NCBI GenBank assembly: GCA_035693615.1
Contig: DASSGH010000043.1
Coordinates: 1 to 64,000, forward strand
Source: VAZQ01 sp035693615
GTDB lineage: Bacteria; Pseudomonadota; Alphaproteobacteria; Rhizobiales; Xanthobacteraceae
Reading direction: 5' to 3'
Length of the DNA: 64,000 bases
Positions 8,328 to 15,919 of the stretch are shown here, piece by piece. The notes under the pieces are model-generated. The model had not been told where the DNA came from and made no database searches. It saw nothing but the letters and a program-made list of their open reading frames with translations. Position numbers and translations under genes: made by a program. Position 1 is the stretch's first letter. Each line of letters opens with the position of its first letter.

Positions 8328-8728
8328 GATGTCCTCCCTATGGATGGTCCGCGGCCACCCGCGATGCCGCAGCTTTTTCGGAGAGTATTTGAAGAACCTC
8401 TGGCGGAGTCAACGCGTCCGTCAGGCCGGCCTACGCAGCTCGTGCCCAGCGCGGGAAAGCGGTTTTTTGTGATGGCCATCACGTCCTTTAATTAAGCGCT
8501 GGCCTACTATGGGCTTACGGTCGAGGTGTGGGGAAATCGCCATGACGATCACGGGCGGAAGGGCCGCGCTGTTGGGCAGAACCCGAAAAAACGACGCTGT
8601 TAAAGTGCTTAACGCTTAGGTCGGCTGGTCCCGGTCGACGGCTTGGCTTTTGCTTCAAGCCGGGCCGATCACCCTGCCGGTTGCCCACCATGGGCGCTAA
8701 CCAGTCCTTCAGTGCGACGTAGCTGACA
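8328..8728. other. Intergenic region upstream of the ABC importer operon
   Basis: About 400 bp between the divergent importer operon and the 131-aa hypothetical gene. It contains the Crp-like palindrome at 8468-8483 and a hairpin at about 8639-8662 (CGGCTTG pairing with CAAGCCG) with no following T-run. A minus-strand open frame at 8515-8787 overlaps the hypothetical gene and has no supporting signal. Promoters for both flanking genes should lie here. Confidence 0.5.
8468..8483. promoter_or_regulatory. Crp/Fnr-type operator upstream of the importer operon
   Basis: The sequence TGTGATGGCCATCACG contains a perfect 14-bp palindrome (GTGATGGCCATCAC at 8469-8482). It matches TGTGA-N6-TCACA at nine of ten defined positions. 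It lies about 140 bp upstream of the importer's first start codon and about 245 bp upstream of the divergent hypothetical gene. Regulation by the Crp-type protein at 1730-2413 is inference. Confidence 0.45.
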
Positions 8729-9124
8729 ATGACGAAGGCGGCCGATATGGCGGATAAACAGCGCGGACGTCGCGCCAAAGCGGACATTCATGATTTTCTT
8801 CAGCGCAGAAACTTGGAACAAAGGCGAAAATACCTGGCCCGTGGACGCCGGTTTGTCGTCCTGGACGTCGGACAACTGGGCAAAAGCTGGATCGCCGCGG
8901 TCAGGAACTGGCTTACTCGCAAAGATCGAGCTGCCGAAGTCACGATGGACGACTTGACGGCAGAGCTACGATTGCGCGGCCTCGAGCCCCCCTACGAGGC
9001 GATCAAACACGAGTTGGCCCTTCGCTTCGCCGGCATCGACGAGGTCGCACAAAAAAAACTTGTACGAGAGTTTGCCCGGCAAATCGGCATGTCCATTCCC
9101 AAGGGCGAAGAGCGGCTTCACTAG
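8729..9124 (+). CDS. Hypothetical protein (131 aa)
   Basis: I do not recognise this protein. It is 131 residues, very basic in the N-terminal half (RRAKADIHDFLQRRNLEQRR), with no signal peptide or membrane segment. The second half looks like a small helical domain, with pattern TAELRLRGLEPPYEAIKHEL. An alternative start at 8747 sits closer to a GAAGG-like ribosome binding site and would remove six residues. It is divergent from the importer operon and convergent with the GMC oxidoreductase. Codon use is like its neighbours, and the frame is far longer than expected by chance on the opposite strand, so it is probably real. Confidence 0.6.
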   Translation: MTKAADMADKQRGRRAKADIHDFLQRRNLEQRRKYLARGRRFVVLDVGQLGKSWIAAVRNWLTRKDRAAEVTMDDLTAELRLRGLEPPYEAIKHELALRFAGIDEVAQKKLVREFARQIGMSIPKGEERLH

Positions 9125-9199
9125 CCGTTCCCGAAAGGCCCATCAGCTCGATCCCTTGACCAGCGATCCCGCCGCCCGCCGGCTGCGCCAAGTCTCCAG

Positions 9200-10885
9200 T
9201 CAACCCGCCATGTGGGGATCGCCGGTCGGCATCGACCGTTGGGTCGCTTGAAGGCGGACCGGAATCGGCGTTTCGACGGCTACATCCTGCAGGATCATAT
9301 CCGCCGCTTTTTCCGCGATCATCACGATCGCCGCATTGGTATTGCCGGAGACCACCGCGGGCATGATCGATCCGTCGACCACGCGCAGCCGTTCGATGCC
9401 GCGCACGCGTAGCCGCTCGTCGACTACGGCGGCGGGATCGCAGCCCATGCGGCACGTGCTGGTCGGATGAAAAACGGTCGTAGCGGTCTCGCGGGCGAAC
9501 GCCAGAAGTTCCGCATCGCTCGTGCAGCGGGCATTGGGCGCGCGCTCTTCGGCGATGTAGCGGCGTATTGCGGGCTGCTGCATGATTCGCCGGAGAAGCT
9601 TCATTCCGCCTACGACGGTGTCGCGATCGGACCGGTTCGATAGATAGCGCGGTTGAATCGCCGGCGGCTGCGTCGGGTCGGCTGATTTGATACGCACGAA
9701 ACCGCGGCTCTCCGGCCGCAATTGACACACGGACGCGATGAATCCCGGAAACGAGTGCAGCGCGGCACCGGCCGCGTCGGCGCTGAAAATGATGAAATGG
9801 ACTTGCACATCGGGTGTCGCAACAAGCGGGTTCGTGCGGAAAAATCCGCCGGCATAGCCGGCGCCAATCGCGAGCAATCCCTTTCTGAACAGAAGATATC
9901 GCAGCCCGGCGCCGGTTCGATGCCGCCAACTGTGGATCACGTCGTTCATGGTGATGCGATCCGTGCAGCGATATTGCATACGGACCTGAAGGTGATCCTG
10001 CAGGTCGGCCCCGACCCCCGGCATGTCCGCCAGCACGTCGATGCCGAGGGAGCGCAACAGCGCCGCCGGCCCCAGCCCCGATAGTTGGAGGAGCTGCGGC
10101 GAGTTGAATGCGCCGCCCGCCACGATGATTTCCGCGTTGGCATGGGCAACGCGAGTCGTCTCACCCTGCCGGTATTCGACACCGATCGCACGCCGTCCGG
10201 AAAAGAGAATTCGGCTGGCGAGAGCATTGGAGACAATGGTGAGATTGGGGCGGCGGCGTGCCGGGCGCAGGTAGCCGACCGCCGTCGACCACCGACGGCC
10301 ATGACGGGCCGTCAGCTGGAAATAGCCGGCGCCTTCCTGGGCGGGCCCATTGAAGTCATCGTTGCGCGGAAACCCCGCCTGTTCCGCGGCGGCAATGAAA
10401 GCTTCACATAGGGGATGGGGTTCGCATACGTCGGAGACCGCGAGCGGGCCGCCGACGCCGTGCAGCATGTCCTCGCCGCGCGCCTGGTCCTCGGCGCGAC
10501 GAAAATAGGGCAGCACATCGTCAAAGCTCCAGCCGGAATTGCCGAGTTGCCGCCAGTGATCGAAGTCCGCGGACTGGCCGCGGATATAGAGCAATCCATT
10601 GATCGAGCTCGATCCCCCTAAAACTTTCCCTCGCGGCTGTATGATCCGCCGATTGTTGAGTTCTGCCTCCGGTTCCGACGTGTAGAGCCAGTTGACCTTG
10701 GGATTAGTGAACAACTTGCCGTAACCGAGCGGGATGTGAATCCAAATATTGCGGTCGTGTCCGCCCGCTTCCAACAACAGGACGCGATGCCGGCCGGAGG
10801 CGGTCAGACGATTGGCGAGCACGCAGCCGGCGCTGCCGGCGCCGACGATGATGTAGTCGAACGAGGCGGTTTGCGTCGTCATCAT
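9200..10885 (-). CDS. GMC family FAD-dependent oxidoreductase (choline dehydrogenase-like)
   Basis: A 561-residue flavoprotein of the glucose-methanol-choline family that oxidises an alcohol to an aldehyde. The N-terminal FAD-binding motif is VGAGSAGCVLANRL near residue 17. The GMC signature RGKVLGGSSSING lies near residue 86, and a second signature GAFNSPQLLQLSGLGP is in the middle. The C-terminal HPTSTCRMG segment supplies the catalytic His, and NTNAA closes the FAD site. It resembles BetA and alcohol dehydrogenases in length and motifs, but no betaine aldehyde dehydrogenase is adjacent. Two Met codons are adjacent at the start (10885 and 10882). Proximity to the ABC importer suggests a shared substrate pathway. 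Confidence 0.93.
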   Translation of the reverse strand: MMTTQTASFDYIIVGAGSAGCVLANRLTASGRHRVLLLEAGGHDRNIWIHIPLGYGKLFTNPKVNWLYTSEPEAELNNRRIIQPRGKVLGGSSSINGLLYIRGQSADFDHWRQLGNSGWSFDDVLPYFRRAEDQARGEDMLHGVGGPLAVSDVCEPHPLCEAFIAAAEQAGFPRNDDFNGPAQEGAGYFQLTARHGRRWSTAVGYLRPARRRPNLTIVSNALASRILFSGRRAIGVEYRQGETTRVAHANAEIIVAGGAFNSPQLLQLSGLGPAALLRSLGIDVLADMPGVGADLQDHLQVRMQYRCTDRITMNDVIHSWRHRTGAGLRYLLFRKGLLAIGAGYAGGFFRTNPLVATPDVQVHFIIFSADAAGAALHSFPGFIASVCQLRPESRGFVRIKSADPTQPPAIQPRYLSNRSDRDTVVGGMKLLRRIMQQPAIRRYIAEERAPNARCTSDAELLAFARETATTVFHPTSTCRMGCDPAAVVDERLRVRGIERLRVVDGSIMPAVVSGNTNAAIVMIAEKAADMILQDVAVETPIPVRLQATQRSMPTGDPHMAG

Positions 10886-11017
10886 CTTCCGCCCTGAGCC
10901 GTTGCAGGCGGTTGGCCTTTGAGCGGACCTGCCGCGCTGCGTGTTGGAGATGAGTGCGTGTGTATTCCCGCGCGATCTCGCGGCCTTCCCGCTGTCTGCA
11001 GGCGTGCCTCGCCCCGG

Positions 11018-13582
11018 TTACCTGCCCATCCTTCCGGCATGCTTGATCCGTTCGCACCAGGATCGGGTGATCGGACCAAGCTCGTCGTCGGATATCACCA
11101 GCGATGCGCCCGGAATCAACAAATCGATGAGGCGATCGCCCGCTTCGTTCGGCCACCGGAGCCGGTTGAGCGCCTCGGTCGCCCTCGACGGAGCCTGGAC
11201 GGCGTCCTTGTTATCGGCTGGCCCCCACGGCCTCCCAGGGTCGGTCACAAGCTTCCATCCTATACCGGTCCCGTCTTCGGTCGATCCCACTGCGGTGAAG
11301 ACGTGGGTTCCCAAGGGCCGATCGGGATCTTCGATCACAATCGGAATGGTGAATAGGGGCACCAGGCCCTCATGAACCAAAATCTTTCCCTCTTTGCGGC
11401 TGACGAAAACCGCGATCTGACCGCCTCGGCTTTCATTCGGGCTGGGTGAGGCTCCCGGCACGGTCGGCTGCGGCTGGCTGTCAGCAACGACCCGATCTTG
11501 CTGCACGCGCGCGTCGGTTATCTCGCGCTGCCCCGCGAGGGAGTTCCTTGCCGTCATCTCTCGGTTCGCAACCCCGTCAGTACGTTCGCGCTGAAGTCTG
11601 TCATTGAACTCGCTGATATGTCGTTCGGCCTGGGTCCGATAGGCCTGGGCGGCGAGTTCGACTTTTTCAATCCGGTCGGTCAGCGAGTTTAGTTCTTGCG
11701 CCTTTTCGGCGAGCGCGATCTCCCGCGCCTTAAGCCTTTGGGCCAACCCAGCAGACTGAGCGGTCGCCGACGCGTGCTGCTGTTCGAGCTCCTTGTTTTT
11801 TGCGTGAAGCGCGGCATGGATGGAGTGGCGGTCCATGCGCTCACGCTCGAGGCCGTCCTGAAGTTCCCCTATGCGCCCCTCCGCTTTGGCTCGATATGCT
11901 GCGGCTTCGGTCTCGATCTCCGCGAGCCGATCGGTCAGCGCCGTGATGGTCTGCGCGGCCTGGGCGACCTCGGCCTCGCGTGCCTGCAGGATTCCCGCCT
12001 GAGTATCGGATCGTTCCAGCAATAACGCACGTTCGCGTTCGAACTCCCTCATTTTCTCATCCAAGGCGGCGCGGCCGGCGGCGCGCTCACGGTCAAGGCT
12101 GTCAGTAAGTTCTGCGAGGCGTCGTTCGGTCTCCTTCCGGTACGTGTCAGCCTCGGCCTCGATCTCCGTGATGCGATCGGTCAGCGATGTGATCCGTACT
12201 TCGGCATCGCCGCGCGAAGCCTCGCGCGTCATCAAAGCTTCCGCCAGGCTGTTGGAACGCTCGATCAGTGAAGCCCGCCCCTTTTCCAGTTCCATAATCT
12301 TCGCGTCGAGCGCGTCACGCGCCGTGGAACGCTCGTGCTGCAGAGTTTCATTGAGCCCCTCGATGCGCCGTTCGATTGCGTCGCGATACTTTTTACTCCC
12401 CGCTTCCATTTCGGCGATGCGATCAGTCAGGGATTTTATCTTCTGCTCGCCCTGAGCGATTTCGGCTTCGCGCACCCTCAGCTTTTCCGCCAGGCTGTTG
12501 GAACGCTCGATCAGCATCGCACGTGTCTGCTCGAATTCCCTGATCTTGCCGACCACCGCCTCGTGGCTTGCAGCGCGCTCGCGCTGAAGGCTTTCGGTGA
12601 GCTCTTCGATACGCCGCTCGGTCTTCGCCCGATATGCTCCAGCGTCGACCTCGATCTCGGCGATGCGGTCGGTCAAGAGCTTTATCTTCTGTTCGGCCTG
12701 CGTGAGCGAAGCTTCGCGCGCCTTCAGCGTTTCCGCCAAGCTGTTGGAGCGCTCCATCAGGGATTTCTGGCCGAACTCCAGCTTCTGCGCTTTCGTGCCC
12801 AATGCATCGCGGGCGGCGGTGAGAGCTTCGATCGTCTTCTCGGCCGTAGTGCGTGCGATGACCGCTTCCGCCGTCTTACGCTCCGATAGTCTGAGCTCCT
12901 CCGTGCGTAACACGAGGGATTGTCGCACCTCCGAGAGCAGCTTCTCGGCGGCCGTGGCCCGCGCGCGCAATGCTTCAATCCGCACGTTCAATGTATAGGC
13001 CTCGGATCGATGCCGTTCGTCGGCTTCATCTCGAGCGGTACATAATGCGGAACGCTCGGCCTGCGCCGCGAGCAAGCTTATTTCCATTTGTTCTAGATTC
13101 GCGCGCGCGGCGGCGACCTCGGTCGTCAACTCGGATTTGTCGCGCTGAAGCCCGCGCGCAGTCTGCTGCGCATGGACGAGTTGCTGTTCGCTCCCCGCGC
13201 GGTCGTTGTCCAGTTCAGCCGCTCGCTTTTCGAGCGCGGTGAATTTGCTATGCAGGCCGTCGTAGCCGATGCGCAGCTCGGCAAGCGCGTTGCGCAATTT
13301 GCCGTTTTCGATGCGCTCTTGGTCAAGCTCGCGAATTACTGTGTTGACCGGTTCGGCCAGGCTGCGGAAGGCTTGTTGAACCTCGCCTATCGCGCCGATT
13401 CGATGCCCGGTGTCGATCAGCAGATTGCGCAGCTTCTCGTTGTCCTCGCCCAGACGGGCGCCGATCTCGGCGAGACTCAATTCGCTTCGGTTTTGGGGAA
13501 CGGTTCCATCCGCATCGGCGGAAGGCGCCGCCGCGGATTGCTCAGAGGCAGGAGCCTTGCGCGCACCAAAACCGGAAAGCAT
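11018..13582 (-). CDS. Large coiled-coil repeat protein with degenerate L,D-transpeptidase-like C-terminal domain
   Basis: This 854-residue protein has no signal peptide or membrane segment. Residues about 45-270 are irregular coiled coil. Residues 277-670 hold five tandem copies of an 82-residue unit (starts near 277, 359, 441, 523 and 608), each opening with ERSNSLAE-like and containing SLTDRIAEIE and ERRIEEL. After a Pro/Ser-rich linker (about 700-720) a globular domain follows. Its opening (IAVFVSRKEGKILV), PLGTHVFTA and closing (WPNEAGDRLIDLL) look like the YkuD L,D-transpeptidase fold without its catalytic His/Cys motif. It could be a cytoskeletal or scaffold protein. Function is unknown; the YkuD relationship is inference. 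Confidence 0.85.
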   Translation of the reverse strand: MLSGFGARKAPASEQSAAAPSADADGTVPQNRSELSLAEIGARLGEDNEKLRNLLIDTGHRIGAIGEVQQAFRSLAEPVNTVIRELDQERIENGKLRNALAELRIGYDGLHSKFTALEKRAAELDNDRAGSEQQLVHAQQTARGLQRDKSELTTEVAAARANLEQMEISLLAAQAERSALCTARDEADERHRSEAYTLNVRIEALRARATAAEKLLSEVRQSLVLRTEELRLSERKTAEAVIARTTAEKTIEALTAARDALGTKAQKLEFGQKSLMERSNSLAETLKAREASLTQAEQKIKLLTDRIAEIEVDAGAYRAKTERRIEELTESLQRERAASHEAVVGKIREFEQTRAMLIERSNSLAEKLRVREAEIAQGEQKIKSLTDRIAEMEAGSKKYRDAIERRIEGLNETLQHERSTARDALDAKIMELEKGRASLIERSNSLAEALMTREASRGDAEVRITSLTDRITEIEAEADTYRKETERRLAELTDSLDRERAAGRAALDEKMREFERERALLLERSDTQAGILQAREAEVAQAAQTITALTDRLAEIETEAAAYRAKAEGRIGELQDGLERERMDRHSIHAALHAKNKELEQQHASATAQSAGLAQRLKAREIALAEKAQELNSLTDRIEKVELAAQAYRTQAERHISEFNDRLQRERTDGVANREMTARNSLAGQREITDARVQQDRVVADSQPQPTVPGASPSPNESRGGQIAVFVSRKEGKILVHEGLVPLFTIPIVIEDPDRPLGTHVFTAVGSTEDGTGIGWKLVTDPGRPWGPADNKDAVQAPSRATEALNRLRWPNEAGDRLIDLLIPGASLVISDDELGPITRSWCERIKHAGRMGR
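11573..12754 (-). repeat. Five tandem 246-bp repeats coding 82-residue coiled-coil units
   Basis: Within the coiled-coil gene the coding sequence repeats with a period of 246 bp (82 codons) for three intervals, then 85 codons into the last copy. Copies share the ERSNSLAE, TDRIAEIE and ERRIEEL blocks at protein level. The DNA has diverged enough to indicate old duplications rather than recent slippage. The period is not a multiple of 7 residues exactly (82 = 11 heptads + 5), so each unit includes a heptad break or hendecad-type stretch. Confidence 0.85.
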
Positions 13583-13905
13583 CCAGACGTTCCCAAGCCC
13601 TGCCAGACCAGCCCGTTGATGTTATACAGCTTTTTGCTACGTGTCACAGGCGACACAGTACCGCGCAGGGCAATCAGCCATGGCTCGCCGCCAGCGGCAC
13701 CCCTCGGGCGCGTATGCCCCGGACCCTGCACAGCCGTCGCGTGTTAACTTGAAATGGACCCGACAGCCATTGCGGGCACCGCGAGCGGGAGCCGGCCTCG
13801 TAATCCATGTGCCAATCGCCGCCCGCGCTGGCGGTTTTGCCAGCGAGGGCTTAGTTTTTTCGGATCACCCGCCGCCTCTATTCGGAGGGAGCAGCGAGGA
13901 GCGCC
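13583..13905. other. Divergent intergenic region, coiled-coil gene and dioxygenase
   Basis: About 320 bp. It contains an inverted repeat GTGTC-N6-GACAC at 13641-13656, an AT-rich block with a TATAAC-like -10 for the coiled-coil gene (plus-strand GTTATA at 13621-13626), and a strong plus-strand terminator-like hairpin at 13821-13860. A good ribosome binding site (GGAGGGAGCAGCGAGGAG) precedes the dioxygenase ATG. Confidence 0.5.
13821..13860 (+). terminator. Terminator-like hairpin in the dioxygenase leader
   Basis: GCCC-G-CGCTGGC (13821-13832) pairs with GCCAGCG-A-GGGC (13839-13850), giving an 11-bp stem with one G/A mismatch and a GGTTTT loop. It is followed by TTAGTTTTTT. The orientation is that of an intrinsic terminator on the plus strand. 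The only plus-strand gene nearby starts 46 bp downstream and the upstream gene runs the other way, so it most likely acts in the leader of the dioxygenase gene. Confidence 0.6.
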
Positions 13906-14916
13906 ATGGGCATCGACGCGCTAGGCTATATCGGGGTTCGCGCCAAGGAGGTGGAAGACTGGGCGAGCTACGGCGAAAAGCTGCTCGGGCTGCAGCGCAT
14001 CGACAAGAGCCGCTCGAGTCTCGCCTTCCGCATGGACGATCGCAAGCAGCGCCTGGTGGTCGACGCCGACGGCGGACAGGGCATCGGGTTTTTCGGCTGG
14101 GAGGTTGCGGATGCTGCCGCCCTCGACGCCATCGCGGCCCGCATCGAAGCCGCGGGAACCAAGGTCGCTCGCGGCTCGCGCTCGCTCGCTGGGGAGCGGC
14201 ACGTGGCGGACCTGATCGTATTCAACGATCCCGCCGGCAATCGGCTCGAGGTCTTCTATGGTGGAGAAGCCGCCGCCGATCCGTTCAAGCCCGGGCGCAA
14301 CATTTCCGGTTTTCGCACCGGTCCGCTCGGCATGGGCCACGTGGTGATGCATTTCGAGCGCATCGCCGAGGTGATGGCGTTTTATCAGAACGTCCTCGAG
14401 TTCAAGCTTAGCGACTTTTGGCTGCGACCGTTCCCGGCCTACTTCCTGCACGTCAATCCGCGCCACCACAGTATCGCTTTCGTCGAGAGCGGCATGACCA
14501 TGATTCACCACATGATGGTGGAGCTCTACAGTTTCGATGACGTGGGACAAGGCTACGATCTTGCGCTCGGCGATCCCGAACGCATCGGCGTCACGCTTGG
14601 GCGCCACTCCGGCGACTACGTGACGTCCTTCTACACCTGGAATCCGTCCGGCTTTTTAGTCGAGTACGGCTGGGGTGGCCAACTCATCGACGACACCACC
14701 TGGAAGCCGTTCGAGCGCAAGTTTGGTCCAAGCCTATGGGGTCATGAACGGCGTTGGATGTCGGCAGAAAAGAAGGAGGAGTCACGCCGGCTGTGCATCG
14801 AGGCCGCCGAGAACGGGCAACGCCAGCCGGTCCAGGTGATCCCCGGCAACTACAATCTCATGCCCGGCGTCTGCCCATGGTGGGACAGCATGAAGCAAAA
14901 CCGCAAGGCCGGGTGA
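13906..14916 (+). CDS. Extradiol ring-cleavage dioxygenase-like protein (VOC superfamily)
   Basis: A 336-residue two-domain VOC protein resembling type I extradiol dioxygenases such as BphC, which open catechol-type rings between or beside the hydroxyls. The expected Fe(II) ligands are present: H145 (GMGHVVMH), H202 or H201 (IHHMMVE) and E253 (LVEYGW). The second-shell residues match BphC: H188 in RHHSIAF, H234 in GRHSGDY and Y243 in SFYTWNPSG. A C-terminal extension after about 270 is longer than in BphC. The gene is alone, with no ring-hydroxylating or downstream meta-cleavage genes nearby, so the substrate is unknown. A terminator-like hairpin in its leader suggests regulated read-through. 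Confidence 0.9.
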   Translation: MGIDALGYIGVRAKEVEDWASYGEKLLGLQRIDKSRSSLAFRMDDRKQRLVVDADGGQGIGFFGWEVADAAALDAIAARIEAAGTKVARGSRSLAGERHVADLIVFNDPAGNRLEVFYGGEAAADPFKPGRNISGFRTGPLGMGHVVMHFERIAEVMAFYQNVLEFKLSDFWLRPFPAYFLHVNPRHHSIAFVESGMTMIHHMMVELYSFDDVGQGYDLALGDPERIGVTLGRHSGDYVTSFYTWNPSGFLVEYGWGGQLIDDTTWKPFERKFGPSLWGHERRWMSAEKKEESRRLCIEAAENGQRQPVQVIPGNYNLMPGVCPWWDSMKQNRKAG

Positions 14917-14980
14917 TTTTTCCGCGCAATGCGCCGTAGATCGACCAGGTGCGGGGATGGCTGATTGCTGTGCGAATGCG

Positions 14981-15409
14981 CTAGGACTCGTCGACGGATT
15001 TCCGCAGCGCGGCGGCGGAATGGGCGAGATCTTCGACATTGATGCGCGCCAGTGCGGCGCAGAAGGCATGCTCCGCCTCTCCCAACGCGGGCATCACGAC
15101 TTTGCTGAGCAGGGCGGAGTTGGCGAGGGGCTGTCCATTCATCTCTTCGGCCGCCCCGGATGCGCGCACGATATCGTCGGCGGTGATGCGGCGTTGCTCG
15201 CGCGCAAGCTCGTAACCGCCGCGAGGCCCTCGCGTTCCCTTAAGAATGCCGTGGCGCACCAGTGCCTGCAGCACCGGCTCGAGATGCCGCGGCGGCAGGC
15301 GATGGCGTGTCGCTAACGCTTTGGCCGCTACAGGGCGTCCGCGCGCATTGAGCGCGATGTCGATGACAGCGGCAATGGCCAAGGCGCCTTTGTGCGGCAG
15401 AAGGGGCAT
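14981..15409 (-). CDS. Rrf2 family transcriptional regulator
   Basis: A 142-residue winged-helix regulator of the Rrf2 family. The N-terminal half holds the helix-turn-helix, with RHRLPPRHLEPVLQALVRHGILKGTRGPRGGYEL typical of the family (wing at GPRGGY). Unlike IscR or NsrR it has only one cysteine (in the FCAAL segment), so it cannot hold the usual three-Cys iron-sulfur cluster and probably senses something else or acts constitutively. It lies just after dut (34 bp gap) on the same strand and is convergent with the dioxygenase gene. Confidence 0.9.
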   Translation of the reverse strand: MPLLPHKGALAIAAVIDIALNARGRPVAAKALATRHRLPPRHLEPVLQALVRHGILKGTRGPRGGYELAREQRRITADDIVRASGAAEEMNGQPLANSALLSKVVMPALGEAEHAFCAALARINVEDLAHSAAALRKSVDES

Positions 15410-15442
15410 TGACGTTCCCCACTGGAGGGACGGGTGCCAAAA

Positions 15443-15919
15443 TCAATCGCTGCGCTCTTCCCGTCCCGTGCCGGTAGACCCAAAACCCCCAACTCCGCGC
15501 GTTGTTTCATCAAGAGCGGAGACTTCGCAAATCGTGGCGCGTACGGTCGCCGACACGACCAGTTGGGCGATCCGCGTCCCGCGCGCCACCGGGAACGGGT
15601 CGGTGCCGAAATTCGCAAGAATTACATGCACTTCGCCGCGATAATCGGGGTCGAGCGTGCCGGGGGAATTGAGCACAGTGACGCCGTGCCGCAGCGCGAG
15701 CCCAGAACGCGGCCTGATCTGGCCCTCGATCCCCCGGGGTAGCGCAAATGCAAGCCCGGTGGGGATGGCGGCGCGGCCGCCCGGGGGGATGACCAGCGGC
15801 GCGTCAGCGGGCACTGCGGCGACGAGGTCCAGGCCGGCAGCATCGGCGCTCTGATAGGCTGGCAGCGCCAGGCCGGCGGCGTGCGGTAGCCGCATGACCC
15901 GCAGTTCGACGCTGTTCAC
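15443..15919 (-). CDS. dut: Deoxyuridine 5'-triphosphate nucleotidohydrolase
   Basis: A 158-residue trimeric dUTPase that hydrolyses dUTP to dUMP and pyrophosphate, keeping uracil out of DNA and feeding dTMP synthesis. All five motifs are visible: AGLDLVAAV (1), PRSGLA (2), GTLDPDYRGE with the catalytic Asp and Tyr (3), RIAQLV (4) and RGVGGFGSTG (5). The start at 15919 overlaps the coaBC stop by 4 bp (ATGA), so the two are translationally coupled. coaBC-dut adjacency is widespread in bacteria. Confidence 0.97.
   Translation of the reverse strand: MNSVELRVMRLPHAAGLALPAYQSADAAGLDLVAAVPADAPLVIPPGGRAAIPTGLAFALPRGIEGQIRPRSGLALRHGVTVLNSPGTLDPDYRGEVHVILANFGTDPFPVARGTRIAQLVVSATVRATICEVSALDETTRGVGGFGSTGTGREERSD

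Noticed and set aside
2547..8515. A 12-bp word, TATGGGCTTACG, shared by 2549-2560 and the area near 8508-8519
   Set aside because: A 12-bp match is expected many times by chance in 64 kb and has no symmetry.
8515..8787. 90-codon minus-strand frame upstream of the importer
   Set aside because: Overlaps the start of the hypothetical gene at 8729 and has no ribosome binding site or family features.
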